From Locusta migratoria (taxonomy: Eukaryota > Arthropoda > Insecta > Orthoptera > Acrididae), in contig CM048745.1 of NCBI GenBank assembly GCA_026315105.1, forward strand, positions 545,717,358 to 545,781,357: a stretch of DNA of 64,000 nucleotides, given 5' to 3'. This document shows positions 1 through 12,050 of this stretch, one piece after another. A program made the position numbers and the translations under genes. The notes beneath the pieces are model-generated. The model was not told the origin of the DNA. It made no database searches and was given only the letters and a program-made list of their open reading frames with translations. How positions within the stretch are numbered: the first letter of the stretch is position 1; every line of letters begins with the position of its first letter.

Positions 1-835
1 GCCGCAGCGATAAGCGCCGTTGTTGTAATGATTCCCATCCTAGATCCTGTATCATTTCCGTAACGCTGTCTCTCCTGTATCGTAAAAATACGAAACGAGC
101 TGCCCTTCTTTGGACTCTTTCGATGTCCTCCGTCAAACCCACCTGTTAAGGATCCCAGACTGGGCAGCAGTACTCCAAAAATGGACGAACAAGCGTAGTG
201 TATGCAGCTTCTTTTCTAGTTCTGTTGCATGTTTTAAGGGTTCTGCCAATAAAACGCAGTCTTTGGTTCGCTTTTACCACGACATTATCTACGTGTTCTA
301 TACATTTAAGTCTGAAGTAATAGTAATTCCTAGGTATTTTGTGGAATTTACGGCCTTCACTTTTGATTTATCTTGTAAACAAAATTTAACGGATTTCTTT
401 TCGTACTCATGTGGACGACTTCACACTTCTCATTATTTAGAGTCAATTACCAATTTTTACACCAAACTGATATGTCATTCAGATCGTCCTGCATTTGGTT
501 TTGATCTTCAGATGATTTTACTAGACGGTAAATGACGGCGTCATCTGCAAACAACCTAAGAGAGCTACTTAGATTTTCCCCTAAATCGTTTATGTAAATA
601 AGGAACAGCAGAGGACCAATAACACTACCCTGTGGAACGCCCGATATCACCTCTGTTCTGTCGATGCCTTACCTTCGATTACTACGAACTGTGTTCTCTC
701 TGACAGGATATCCCCTATCCAATCGCAAATTTGGGGCGATATACCATAACCACGCAATTTGATTAAAATCCGTTTGTGAGGTATTAGTTTTTGTTGCATC
801 TCGTTATTAAGTTTCGTATACTAATGATATTTGCA
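1..835 (-). mobile_element. LINE-N copy a (Jockey/CR1-type non-LTR fragment)
   Basis: On the minus strand this stretch reads as the middle and 3' part of a non-LTR retrotransposon reverse transcriptase gene. It continues off the left edge of the window. The reverse transcriptase core is at 447-650; beyond it the coding sequence is broken by stops. The same sequence recurs at 13592-14440, 16823-18905, 47855-48390 and 53330-54960, where some copies reach a 3' end made of ATGTAG-type repeats. Clade assignment (Jockey or CR1) is by motif style only. Confidence 0.8.
447..650 (-). pseudogene. Reverse transcriptase fragment of LINE-N
   Basis: A 67-residue open segment carries two diagnostic reverse transcriptase blocks: GVPQGSVIGPLLFLIYIND near residue 4 and the catalytic FADD box about 30 residues later. 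The two catalytic aspartates of the FADD box are present. The reading frame closes soon after and no upstream endonuclease is found, so this is a dead, truncated piece of a non-LTR element, not a host gene. Confidence 0.85.
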
Positions 836-861
836 AAATAAATGTTTCTAATCCTACTGGA

Positions 862-1005
862 CCAAACTGCTATGCTCGTCAGTCACTATACTTATAAACT
901 ACTTACACTATGGACAACACACACTCATGCCCGAGGGAGCACAAGAAACTTCGGCGCCCAGTTAGTAGCATGATGCCTTAGACCACGCGGCCATTTCCCC
1001 ACGGA
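862..1005 (-). repeat. Decayed tRNA-derived SINE (S2-like)
   Basis: The order of features matches the minus-strand S2 SINE at 14136-14340: a body block with CATGCCCGAGGG and a remnant of the tRNA-like head ending near CACGCGGCC. Divergence is high and no clear target-site duplication was found. Confidence 0.5.
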
Positions 1006-3101
1006 GTAGTTGTAAGGGACTGATTTTTGGCATTACAAGCCTACTTACAATTCTGCTACTAGAAACATGTTTATATATATTACAAGAAACGTTTCATCTA
1101 ACTAAACTCAAACGTACAGAAATTTTGACTGTTAGTGAACTGTTCCTGTTGGTATACACTTAGCTCAATACTCTCTATAGCGACATATTTCCCCGCACTC
1201 AATGGAACTCAATATTGTTTTTTAGTCACTGCCCTTTGATGACAATAACACTTTTGTTTCCACAATGATTATAGTATAATAATTCATCCAGCGGTCAAAA
1301 ATAGACGATGCTTCGTTGAACATTGTGAGGTAAGGAACCTGGGATTGGAGAATCCAGGTTGAGTAGATAAAAGGAATACAGTCATATTACTGTGTAATTT
1401 TCTACTTACTTGTGTTAGAATCAACTGCCAATACCATCACTGGCACAAAGAATGTACCAATTGCACTGTATCTTACAAAATGTCCTCAAAGGTCCTTAAC
1501 ATTAATCCAAGAATGACCTCGGCGAACATGATTCTGACGATCTTTGTGCGAATGGACCTCAAGTTGCCATATCCACCGTTTCTTCTTTCCAATGAACAAT
1601 ATGGAGAGAAATATACAATCGTAGTGACTGGTGACGCCTGCATTGCAACCTACTTCGTCATACACAAAGGTGCAAGTCAGTGAGTTCTACGAAGCTCTAT
1701 CGGTACCGCTTCATCGTATGGTACAGTAGGACTACCTCTCAAATGGCACTAACAACTAAGCCTACGGAAGTCTTGAAAGGAAATAGATTTGGCGATATTC
1801 TTGACATCCAACGGATCGTGAAGAGGCTTTTGAACACCGTCCTAAAGGAAGACTTCGTGAAACGTTTCCAGGACATCTACCACAGAGGTCAGCAGTGCTT
1901 AGTTACAGTTCGATTCACGTTATTGTCACAGGTTGTGTATTGTGTATTGCATGCTCCAAGTTATTAGTTCATTCTATGACAATCCTTAGAAACAAATTCG
2001 GACAGTAGTTGGAGTAGAAGCAGCTCTATATTTATTAACTAATTAGGAACTTCTTCTCCGCGGACTGATACTATCCCAAAGAAAAATTTATATAATTTTT
2101 CTTTATAACAGTTCAAAATTAAAGTTTTTGCAGGTTCTTACAGGAATACTAATTCTTATTAAAATTCTTTCTTGAACCCATCAAAGTAACCTCTCGTCCA
2201 TAAGTTATGTTAGCTGTCAATAATTAATGTCGAAGATTAAAATCAAAGAAGTTATACTGTTAGCACCAAGGAGGTTAGAATAAAGGGAGAAGCCCTTATG
2301 CTGAAAAAGTGAAGCCTGCCTCCAACATGTTTCTAAGTTTTGGAGAAGTGTTCATATTGTAGAGCTAACGTTTCATGTCACTTAAAACAGGAATAAAACA
2401 TCAGACTGTTTTGCCGTGATGTACAACGTGTTAAAAGAGAGCAAATTAGCCATGAAAAATTAAGTTTTCAAATATATTATGATGAGTATTTGTTATTATT
2501 TATTGAAGAAAGTATGTTGTTCGAAAGTACATACATTGCAGTGACTGTCAGTTCAATGCATTAACAGTAAGAGGGTCGACTTACAACATAGCTTTAATTG
2601 AGAAATAACATTTCAAAACTGACAAAGATGGCGGACAGGCTTCAACTGACGTATGTGCTCAGCATAGATAATGCAGATAATGCCATCTTCTTTTATTCAA
2701 ACCTCCTTGTTTAGCACGATCCAACTGCGCAAAATATTTACAAAGTTTGCGCAAACTTAAATCAAAGTCCAACTCCTTCATTAAAGTTCCCACAACATTC
2801 TACCACTCTTCGTCATTAATATATTGCATTGAAATTTTTTAACCATTTGATAACACATTATAAATTCAAGTTAATCTTGAAATAAAACTCTCGATGAAAT
2901 AATATGTTAACATCTCTTCATACATAAAATAAATAAAGACGTTGACAGTAACATCAAATGAATATTACTTGTAGGATGGAGATTCAGAACGGATTTTTTT
3001 AACATTATTAACAATCAAAAAATTTGTCGACTTCAATGAATACAGCATACTGCGGGATTTTGTCCGCATCGACGACCTTCGGCAATGATCAGGCAGCGAC
3101 C
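1006..3101. other. AT-rich stretch, nothing recognised
   Basis: Only short open frames occur (67 and 95 codons at 1480-1683 and 1680-1967 on the + strand). They show no recognisable domain, signal peptide or splice context. No tRNA-like box, terminal inverted repeat or tandem repeat was seen. Confidence 0.6.
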
Positions 3102-3115
3102 AGGTACATATCTCT

Positions 3116-3511
3116 GAAATAAATAGCAATTTGCGATCAGTTATGGCTTCACTGTACTAGATTTAGATGGAATACCAAAGTGTAGGGAATGAAAATTTGT
3201 GCCCGGCCGGGATTCGAACCCGGGATCTCCTGCTTACTCAAATGTTCAAATGTTTGTAGAGTCTATGGGACTTAACTACGGGGTCATCAGTCCCTAAACT
3301 TACAAACTACTTATGAACTACTTACAACTAAGGACGGCACAAATATACATGCCCAAGGGGGGGGGGGATTCGAACCCCCGACCGTAGTGGCCGTGCAGAC
3401 CGTGACTGGAGCACCTCAATCCCCTCGGCCACCGCGCCCGGCTCCTGCTTACTAGGCAGACGCGTTATTTCATTCATTGAACGCTGTAATGTCGTCAAAA
3501 AAAATATAATT
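3116..3511 (-). repeat. SINE-like element S3 with internal tRNA-like block
   Basis: The element is flanked by a 14-bp direct repeat, AGGTACATATCTCT, at 3102-3115 and 3512-3525. On the minus strand it contains a tRNA-like block with B-box GGTTCGAATCC and an anticodon-loop-like CTAGTAA. On the + strand the far end is A-rich (about 3497-3511), so the tRNA-like part lies antisense to the apparent A tail. It is interrupted by an S1 SINE. Related pieces are at about 10375-10430 and 11485-11625. Confidence 0.65.
3239..3441 (-). repeat. SINE S1 inserted in S3
   Basis: Full-length tRNA-derived SINE of about 200 bp. The head has A-box-like GGTGGCCGAGG and B-box GGTTCGAATCC with a long variable arm, as in a class II (Leu/Ser-like) tRNA; the body ends in a tail of the ACAAACATTTGAACATTT type. 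The target-site duplication is CTCCTGCTTACT at 3227-3238 and 3442-3453. It splits the tRNA-like block of S3, so it is the younger insertion. A run of 11 G lies beside the B-box. Confidence 0.93.
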
Positions 3512-3525
3512 AGGTACATATCTCT

Positions 3526-4574
3526 GTCGTCGGTGGAGAAACTTCTACGGTGTGTCGCTGCGTAGTCGATGTTGAACATGCAACAGATAAAATCAAACAT
3601 ATTGCACAAAGATATTGTTCTAAATATTTTTAAATATCATTACGAACATAATAAACACATTATTAATCAAGTTATTCGACTACCAAACTGAGCTTAGCTA
3701 AGAAATGAGTGGGCGAATAAAATTACGTACCACTACCTACAAAGTCATAATTTTGTTTGTCGTATTTTCTTGAATCAACGGTAATGTGGTACAGATTGTA
3801 GCGCATTGTCATAGTAACGCACACAGTATTTAACTCTACGCATCATGGTCATTGTATAATGTTTAGTTATTCTTACGGTACTATGTACAATGACGAAACA
3901 GTGGCACATCCCAACTGAGAATGCCGCATGTGCAGCTAATGCTTTTGTAAAACTAATGCCATTTAACAAACGTACAAGAACGGGCATGATAATCGCACTC
4001 GGTAATAAAATCTGTTGAACTGTTTGCTGACGAAGTGTACGTGACTCTGCGATGAGCTTTTGTTTGACGTTCTGCTTTCAAATCCTACGCCCGCCAATAG
4101 CCGGCGTATTTTTAATGTTCTTTACTTAGCATTACGTTTGAGTCGCTAATCGCATTCAGAACAGCAGTGTTGTGACTACATAAACACTGCAGATCCCTAT
4201 TAGCAGGACGACGGGAGCGACGATGCGAATAATTAACATTAGCATGAATGTCGCAATTTCAGTTGACAAATATTGTCGATACAACTTGTCCTCTCAAAGT
4301 CTCCGCGCAGTAATCCGCTCTCTTTACACATGCTGTCAATCTTTTATCAAACAGTTCCAAGTTAATCTGCCTGCTGCATACATGATGTCGTTGACAGAGA
4401 CTCAATAATAGTGAAAAACTTTCTGCAGTGGACTTGATCTATGCAAAAACGTATTGTAGTAAAATAAATATTATCATTATCGGTGCCGTCAGTTACTGTA
4501 GGTAATACTTGAGAACGCTCTAGGAGACTGAAGACACCATTACGTTGTTCACACTTTCCATTTATTTCCTGTAA
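3526..4574. other. Unassigned stretch
   Basis: No open frame above about 71 codons and no repeat structure was recognised before the RTE remnant begins near 4575. Confidence 0.6.
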
Positions 4575-5945
4575 CATGTGTACAAAATTTTAACACGAAA
4601 TATTTACAGAAGAATAGAAAATGTGGTAAAAGCTCACCTCGGGGAAAGTCAGTCAGGATTTCGGAGAAATGTAAGAACATGGGAGGCAATGCTTACCCTT
4701 TGACTTACCGTAGAAGAGACCATTTGTAGATCTGGAGAAAGGTTTTGACAATGTTGACTGGAATACACTCTTTCAAATTCGGAAGTCAGGAGGGTTAAAA
4801 TACAAGGAACAGAAGGTTATTTACAATTTGTACGAATACCAAACAGCAGTTATTAGAGTCAAAGGCCATCAAAGTGAAACAATGGTTGAGAAAGGGTACA
4901 ACCCATTCTTACTCCTTTCTCCAACGTTATTTAATTTGTAAACAGAGATATATGTAAATAAAAGATGGAGAAATTCGGGAAAGGAATTAAATTTGAGGGT
5001 GAACAAATAAAAGCATTGCGTCTTGCTGATATACAGAGTCTGTGAGGGACAGCAAAGGACCTAGAAGAGCAGTTTAACGGAATGGAAAGTGTGTTGAGAT
5101 AGGAGCATAAAAGTTGAAAATTCATAAGATGAAATCAGGCGACGTTGATTGAAGTTAGGCAATGAATCAATATAGGTGGAAGATGAGTTTTGATTAGTAA
5201 AGTAACAAATGATGGCCGTAGTACACAGAATTTAAAACACAGAATAGCAATGCGAAGAAAATTGATTTAAGAAAAAGAGAAATTATGTAACAACGAATAT
5301 TAATTTAGGTGTAAGTCTTGCGTTGCCTTGGAGCGTTGCCTTGTACGGGAGTGAAACACGGCCTGCCGCGGTGGCCGAGGAGACTGAGGCGCTCCAGTCA
5401 CGGTCTGCACGGCCACTACGGTCGGGGATTCGAATCCCCCCTCGGGCATGGATATTTGTGTCGTCCTAGTTCGTAAGTAGTTCATAAGTAGTTTGTAAGT
5501 TTAGGGACTGATGACCCCGTAGTTAAGTCCCATAGACTATACAAACATTTGAACATTTTTGAGTGAAATATGCGCGACAAACAATGGAAGATCATAGATG
5601 GTTTTGAAATATGGTGCTACAGAAGAATTTTCGAGATCCGGTGGATAGATTGTGTAACTAATGAAGAGGTACAGAACAGAATTGGGGAGAAAAGGAATTT
5701 TCAGTATACCTTGACTAAAAGAAGGGATCTATAGATACAACATGTTCTTAGACATCAAGGAATTGCTAATTTAGTATTGGAGGGAAGTATGTGGGGTAGT
5801 AATCGCTGAGGGAGACCATGAGACGAATACAGTAAGCAAATTCAAATGGATGTGTTTTGCAGTTCTCATGAGGATATGAAGAGGCTTGCTCAGGATAACG
5901 TAGGGTGGGCTGCTGCATCAAACCTGTCTCAGGATCGAATATCAC
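4575..5945 (+). pseudogene. Decayed RTE-type LINE, reverse transcriptase half (copy 2)
   Basis: The nucleotide sequence follows 45970-47200 of the full-length RTE element in this window nearly block for block. It runs from the RT segment around ITRIIYRR, through the FADD region (changed here to LADI) and the GRPRD-like C-terminus. Many stops and frame changes are present, and the 5' endonuclease half is absent, so it is a 5'-truncated, long-dead copy. It is interrupted by an S1 SINE at 5357-5560 within the codons equivalent to LYGSETW. Confidence 0.9.
5357..5560 (+). repeat. SINE S1 inserted in RTE copy 2
   Basis: Full head, body and tail of S1. The target-site duplication GAGTGAAA is at 5349-5356 and 5561-5568 and comes from the RTE coding sequence, which dates the SINE after the RTE insertion. 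Confidence 0.92.
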
Positions 5946-8190
5946 AAAATCAGATACAGTTTAGAGTCGAGTAGTAATAGAAGCCAGTAGACAAAATATA
6001 GTATGGTGGGATTTATCTATAACTCGGTGGATTTTTTGGATTCAGATTTATTTATTTATTTTTTGTTTTGTTTTAGTCGTCATTGCGATGACTATTTTCC
6101 ACTACGAAGGCCGCTCCTGTTCCAGATTTTGTTTTCGAATGAATGAAGACAAAGACTGTAATACATTCAATACATTCAGACGACTGATGGCGAAGGATGG
6201 AAGCGGAAAAAAAAACTGAGGAGAAGCTGATTTCCGCTGTTACAACGCTAGTAACAAAACGTAGAAAAATAACATTTGCATGACAGGTGGTTGGCAAACG
6301 TTCAGGAAAGGTAAGTTCAGTTTTCTAACACTGAAAAATTAACTGTGAATATCCCGCGAGTTGACAACAATGGCTGCATATCATCCTCAGAACAAACGTA
6401 AAGTTATTGCGCAATTGTGCCTGAGTCAGTAGCCTAGCTGTGCCTACCCGTGAAATTACAAGTTGCAGAATTTATCACGACACGAAATGGCGATGCAACT
6501 CGTAAGTTTAACTATGACTGAAGTGCGGTCATGCAAGATTTCTGTTACTGGTGCCAAATAAAATCCACCGGCTTCGGACAGACATCTGAAGGGCCAAGTG
6601 TCGGACTGATGCGGCTAGTTGGAGCACGGGATTCTACATCTCTCAAGCGCGCCCGTTTCTACCGTGTTTGCCGCACATGAAATAGCGACTGTCAACTGGG
6701 AAGTTAAATTTTAGCGACTCGCCTCTGAAATTACAACTGACGCCGTTTGTACTCCCAATAACGTAGGAAGAAACCGTCCATACCAATAAAGGGAAATATT
6801 GCCCCACTTTTAGAAACTTATGCGTAAAAATCACGATATTCCAACAAATCCGAAAGTCATGCTGTATTGTTTCTTTAGCGCCCTGCCTTCTTAGCTTGAG
6901 AGCACTGGAAGAAATAAAATGAGAGTTGGGCTATATGTCAGACTGCCAGCTGAATCGTGAAACCATTTTTTTCCGGTACTGAACGCGTCTTTTAGAACGT
7001 TAGTTTAAAAAATAGCCCTAAAAAGTCTTTTAGAAAGTTACTTTAAAAAATAGCCCAAAAAAGTCTTTTAGAAAGTTACGTTTAAAAATAGCCCAAAAAA
7101 GTGTGCGTGCTCGTTAAGATTGCTGCTTCCATCCGAGACATTTTGCGGTCGCCCAAAGCAGAGGGCACAGTGATAAACAAGGACACGAAAAGAGCAACTA
7201 TCTTTCCTAGAAGATTAGGCTTAAAGAACGATTCATAAACTGAAGTTGTGGGGGTAAAACATTAAAATGCGTGAAAAACTATCTAGATGAAGTAAAGGCG
7301 AGAAATGACTTACACCATCAACGTCTATGTCTTCCAGTAGGAAAAACGTGCGTTATCTGAGTCTCCCCCGATTTCCGTGGCTTTAATTAAACTGCAATGC
7401 ATTTTTATATCAAACTGAGTCTAATTTGCATTTAAAAATGTGATAATTTGCATAATAATATCTCGCGAAATTAAAAGAAACGAAGCATATCGAATCGACG
7501 TTTTTCAAGTTCCGTGAGGAAACCTGTGTTTGCAAATTAATTTGGAGCAGAATATATACCGTAAATTGTAATTTTTTTCGGGATAATGAATCTGATATTG
7601 TTATCAGAAATGACGAGAGTAATTATTAGCCAAAAAAATCGTTCAAATAGTAGAGCAACTGATGTAACCAGCAGACTAAAATCTATGCGTTTTCTACATA
7701 TGTCTAGCACTCTGCTTCTTTGATGAGTACTATTTTCTTGTGTATCTGCATAATAGGTAATTTCCTCTCTCTCCTCGACGTTGATATTGATAAATATAAA
7801 AGAAAATCTTATAACTGAGTATACAACTTCTCCTCGAAGTAATATTATCTGCAGACAAAGACATTCTTTCGTTTACTGCTAGCAGCACGAACCTTTGATC
7901 ACCATCGTGAGAAAGGAATGACATAAGGAATGACATAAAACATAAAATAACCCCACTGAGGTGGGTTTTGCCATGTATAACACAGTGGAAGAACATTCAA
8001 GCGAATCATGGACGAATCTTCCTTCCAAAACTCTGCTTTTAGTTTAAATACTGAATACTTAGGCAGTTCCTTTAAGAATGCCCATAAATTCACTATCCAA
8101 GACATCTTTATATATTTACATGTGTTTGTCAGGCGACACTACTAGCAGTGCCATCTGTTGGTTCGATTTGTAGGCTATACTTGCCATCAT
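5946..8190. other. Unassigned stretch with one minisatellite
   Basis: Apart from the 38-bp tandem repeat at 6987-7100 and short T-rich runs near 6050-6075, no gene, tRNA-like block or element end was recognised. Open frames are 88 codons or fewer and featureless. Confidence 0.6.
6987..7100. repeat. 38-bp minisatellite, three units
   Basis: Three head-to-tail units start at 6987, 7025 and 7063. Each begins GTCTTTTAGAA and ends with an AATAGCCC block followed by an A run. The last two units differ by only a few bases and the first is more diverged. Confidence 0.9.
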
Positions 8191-8200
8191 ATCTGTGGTT

Positions 8201-8397
8201 GTTCAAATGTTTGTACAACTTAAGGGACTTAACTACGGCGTCATCAGTCCCTAAGCTTACAAACTACTTATGAACTAGCTAAGACTAAAGACAGCACAAA
8301 ATATCCATGCCCGAGGGGGGGATTCGAACCCCCGACCGTAGTGGCCGTGCTGACCGTGACTGGAGCGCCTTAGTCACCTCGGCCACCGCGGCCGGCC
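8201..8397 (-). repeat. SINE S1
   Basis: Full-length S1 in minus orientation. The exact 10-bp target-site duplication ATCTGTGGTT is at 8191-8200 and 8398-8407. The B-box complement GGATTCGAACCC is intact. Confidence 0.93.
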
Positions 8398-8407
8398 ATC
8401 TGTGGTT

Positions 8408-9522
8408 CCTATCTTCTTCGCTGCGTACGAAAATTATTAGATATTATGTTTGATGATAATGTTTTAAAGTGTAGGGCAGAAAAACTAAAGCAATCGTCTC
8501 TGACATGAACTGTGCAACACCGTGGCGCTTCAAGATGTCACGCAAAAATGTTAGAAAAAAATTCCATAAATCAAAGAAGCAATATTTTACACATTTTTAA
8601 CTGTTTTCGATCTATGAAAACAAATTATATTTTAGATAGCTCTCATTTCAGACCACTGAAGATGTTTTATAATCAGTAAAACTAAACTCGTGCGGTGAAG
8701 AACGATCGCACCCTTCATAATGTGTACAGTTTATTTGGATGGAATTCGAACTGAAACTAACACAATACATGACGTAAGTGTTAACAATTTACATGAAAGC
8801 AATTTCCACGAGCAGTTAGACAAGAGAACGGAAGGCAGATCATCAGGCCAAATACTGGAAACGACAAGGAAAATGTTAGACATTATATTAAATTTTTAAT
8901 GAGCCTTGTGATTCATAAAATAAAATTTTTGCTTAAATACAAACAGCTGATGGTGGAGGTAGTCTGCTGATGTTTATAAAGCCTCGTCTACGCTTTAAAT
9001 GGATTCAAACGAAACTTGCTGTTATACATTTTTATTAGGCCTATAAAACAATAAACACCAATTTTTTAAACTGCACGTAATGAACAAATTGCATTTACCC
9101 TTGGTTTTACAGAATCTTATTTCTCAAATATATCTCCACAAAGTTGTCTCGGCATAACTCATAGCTTTTATTGAAATGCTCTGGGCCCTTGTTTCTCAAA
9201 ATTCTTTCGAAATAATCTCTTCGCTTACGCGTAACCCACTGCCTGTATCAATAAAGAACTTAAAAAAAAGTGTAAATCAGAGCTTTAAAGACACTGCATA
9301 ATAAAAATAAACGATCTCAGTAGGCTTAGTTGTAGCCTCCTTAAACTATAATATTTAGAATTGTTTACTTTTGTTTCAGGAACTTGAAGAAAGATTTCTG
9401 TAGCAAGTGTGTTTGTAGTTAGCTGTTACAGCCTTACGTAGCACATACACTTCGTCTTCCAACCATTTCCTACTTCTGTAAAGTACGCCATCAAATGAAT
9501 AAGTGTCCTGAGACTCACAGAG
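8408..9522. other. AT-rich stretch, nothing recognised
   Basis: No open frame of note, no terminal repeats and no tRNA-like boxes seen. Confidence 0.6.
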
Positions 9523-9531
9523 TTAATCTGC

Positions 9532-9731
9532 GCCGGCCGCGTTGGCCGAGGGAACTGAGGTGCGTCAGTCACGGTCTGCACGGCCGCTACGGTCGGGGGT
9601 TCGAATTCCCCATCGGGCATGGATATTTGTGCCGTCCTTAGTCTTAGCTAGTTCATCAGTAGTTTGTAAGTTTAGGGACTGATGACCCCGTAGTTAAGTC
9701 CCATAAGCTATACAAACATTTGAACATTTAT
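9532..9731 (+). repeat. SINE S1
   Basis: Full-length S1 with target-site duplication TTAATCTGC at 9523-9531 and 9732-9740. The A-box carries one change (GTTGGCCGAGG). Confidence 0.92.
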
Positions 9732-9740
9732 TTAATCTGC

Positions 9741-10431
9741 CAGTAACTCCCAATTTCGGTTTACAACTCACGCCGCTAGGAGGTGCTCGGGAGTGCTGTC
9801 GAACGATTCGAGGAAGTATTTCCACTATTGACTTTCTAAGCTATTTGCTTCAATCTCTACAGCGATAGAAGTTAGTTCCTTTTAACTGTCACACCTCACA
9901 CATATTTAATTTATTTAGTTACTATAATTTGTTGAAGACAGCTAACGACATTCAACATTCGTTCACATTCATCCAATATGTTATTCTTCCAAGTGCTACT
10001 TACAGTTGTGATACAGGTATCAATCCCTGATTATGCTTCTGTGCATATCTGATTCATATTCATTTCCTGCTTTATACGGTTCAATAACTGTTTTGTGAGC
10101 ACACAGGCTGTAGCTCTAGAATCGAGCTTGAATACCAGCCACTGGCAGAATGGACCGGTTGGCAGGCGCGCGCAGTCTCTTATTACTAATGACCGACCCA
10201 ATATTCGGTTTCCGTTGTGACCAGTTTCAGACAAAATATTGGTTTCACCGCAGTTTCGGTTTCGCCCAGATATCAGCCGAATCTGCGGCTTGACCGAAAC
10301 TAGCTTTCGTGAAGTTACGGATGAAGTCCGACCGCATTCTGCATGGATTCACACAACAGTAAAGCTTTAATTTTTTTTTAAATTTTATATGTTTTTTGAC
10401 GACGTTACAGCGTTCAATGAATGAAATAAAT
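9741..10431. other. Unassigned stretch; its end is S3-related
   Basis: Nothing is recognised up to about 10370. From 10375 to 10430 the sequence (GACGACGTTACAGCGTTCAA and on) matches the A-rich end of S3 at 3464-3511 in reverse orientation, so a partial S3 copy is likely. Confidence 0.5.
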
Positions 10432-10445
10432 CGAGACACAATTAA

Positions 10446-10867
10446 CCCAGATAGAGCTGACGTCCTTCCAGAAGGACGAAATGATGGCTTAGTATTTCAT
10501 ACTTGTAGTTAGAAAGAGTCGTATTTCAATTCTCTGAATCTCCTCCTTCCATTTTAGATAAATTTTATTTTGTATTGTTGATTGCAAAGTGGTAGGATAC
10601 GACGGCAAAGTTGTGGTTCATACAGATGATATTGACGATTTACTCCTAGTCAGTTTCATATTTCTTGAGCATTCTTTCATTTTTGCGACATTTATAGGTA
10701 CATGTCTCATTTTAAATAGTATTTTAATAATAATGATTCATCAAATGAAAATTCTAAAACATTCATGTTGATGTCCTTCGAGAAAGATGAGCAATATTGC
10801 AAAACTACTGTTGTGTTATACCTTTTGAAATAAATATAAAACCAAAAATAACTCCGCGTTATCTGGG
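10446..10867. mobile_element. piggyBac-like MITE (TTAA target)
   Basis: A 422-bp element begins CCCAGATA and ends TATCTGGG, flanked by TTAA at 10442-10445 and 10868-10871. Ends of the CCC...GGG type with a TTAA duplication are the mark of the piggyBac superfamily. Subterminal GTCCTTC motifs occur near both ends. There is no transposase; the only open frame is 60 codons (10589-10771) and featureless. The terminal inverted repeat is short and imperfect beyond 8 bp. Confidence 0.7.
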
Positions 10868-10880
10868 TTAATTGTTTCTC

Positions 10881-11299
10881 TGCCCGGCCGCGGTGGCCGA
10901 GGGGACTGACGCGCTCCAGTCACGGTCCGCACGGCCACTACGGTCGGGGGTTCGAATCCCCCCTCGGGCATGGATATTTGTGCCGTACTTAGTTTTAGTA
11001 CGTAAGTAGTTTGAAACTTTAGGGACTGATGACCTCATAGTTAAGTCCCATAAGCTATACAAACGCCGTGGTGGAGTAGCCGAGCGGTCTAAAGCGTCTT
11101 GCTGCGGAGCGCGCAGTTGCTAGCCGTGGAAGTTCGAGTCCTCCCTGGGGCATGGGTGTGTGTGTGTGTTTGTCCTCAGGTTAGTTTACCTAGGTTTAAG
11201 TAGTTGTAAGCTACGGACTGATGACCACGCAGTTTGGTCCGATAGATTTACAAACATTTGAACATTTGAATTTTCTATACAAACATTTGAACAGCTTTG
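10881..11299 (+). repeat. SINE S1, interrupted by S2
   Basis: The S1 head and body occupy 10881-11064 and the tail resumes at 11285-11299. The outer target-site duplication is AATTGTTTCTC at 10870-10880 and AATTGTGTCTC at 11300-11310 (one mismatch). It landed next to the right end of the piggyBac-like MITE. Confidence 0.88.
11065..11274 (+). repeat. SINE S2 inserted in S1 tail
   Basis: The head is GAGTAGCCGAGCGG-type with B-box AGTTCGAGTCC; the body is related to that of S1 and ends in ACAAACATTTGAACATTTG. The target-site duplication CTATACAAAC is at 11055-11064 and 11275-11284. A short TG run is at about 11156-11170. Confidence 0.92.
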
Positions 11300-11484
11300 A
11301 ATTGTGTCTCGATACATAATGGTATGTTCTTCCTGATACGGAAATACAGTATTGTGGCTGCGAGAGTTACAGAACAAATACGCTGTGGTAATAGGAAAGA
11401 GACAGCGTGGCGAATGGAGATTTGGGTGCGGCGGGAGACGTGCAGGGAAGAATCCTCTGCAGTCGGGCTGGTCACTGTGTCCTC

Positions 11485-11625
11485 GGTGGCGGAGTGGTCA
11501 ACGCGTCTGCCGAGTAAGCAGGAGATCCCGGCCGAGCACAAATTTTCATTCGCCGCACTTTGGTATTCTATCTAAACCTAGTACAGTGGAGCCCTAACTG
11601 ATCGCAAGTTGCGATTTATTTCGAT
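11485..11625 (+). repeat. S3-related tRNA-like fragment
   Basis: GGTGGCGGAGTGGTCAACGC and the downstream block ACAAATTTTCATTC match the tRNA-sense strand of S3 at 3116-3230 and add an A-box that S3 there lacks. Part of the B-box has been deleted. The surrounding 81-92 codon frames are translations of this repeat, not genes. Confidence 0.7.
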
Positions 11626-12048
11626 AACGCTTTACCTTAATTGACGATGCCCCGTTTAACTGCTAGGACTCCCTCCTCCCACGTAAAAGTTGTGGGTGTT
11701 TTGTTGTTAAGCAACAAAAGCAATCGTAACTTACAATTATATACTATGTTAGGAACAATTTAACTTATTCAGTATTGTACGTAATAGAACGGGCTGTCGT
11801 ATTGTTATGCTGCAAAGTGCTATTAGTGACTTTCCTTGAAACCGATGAGTTCTTTTTTAAATAATTAATATGGGTTTAGCAAACATTGATCATGTGGTAC
11901 TCAGCTTTTCCTGTTCAGTTTGTGTAAATTTATACTGACTGCAATCATACTGTTAGTCGGAACTGTGACTTTATTTTTTGGAATTCTTTTTGCAGCACTG
12001 ACTCATTGAAGCTGCGATGTATTCACGAATACCAAAAAGGAGATATGA
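11626..12048. other. Unassigned stretch
   Basis: No gene or element end seen in this 420-bp stretch. Confidence 0.6.
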
Positions 12049-12050
12049 TA

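Noticed and set aside
6987..7100. CRISPR-like spaced repeats
   Set aside because: Units are directly adjacent with no unique spacers and the genome is eukaryotic.
10881..11274. Genuine tRNA genes
   Set aside because: The tRNA-like blocks have A and B boxes but sit at the head of SINEs with shared body and target duplications; none has a clean stand-alone cloverleaf.
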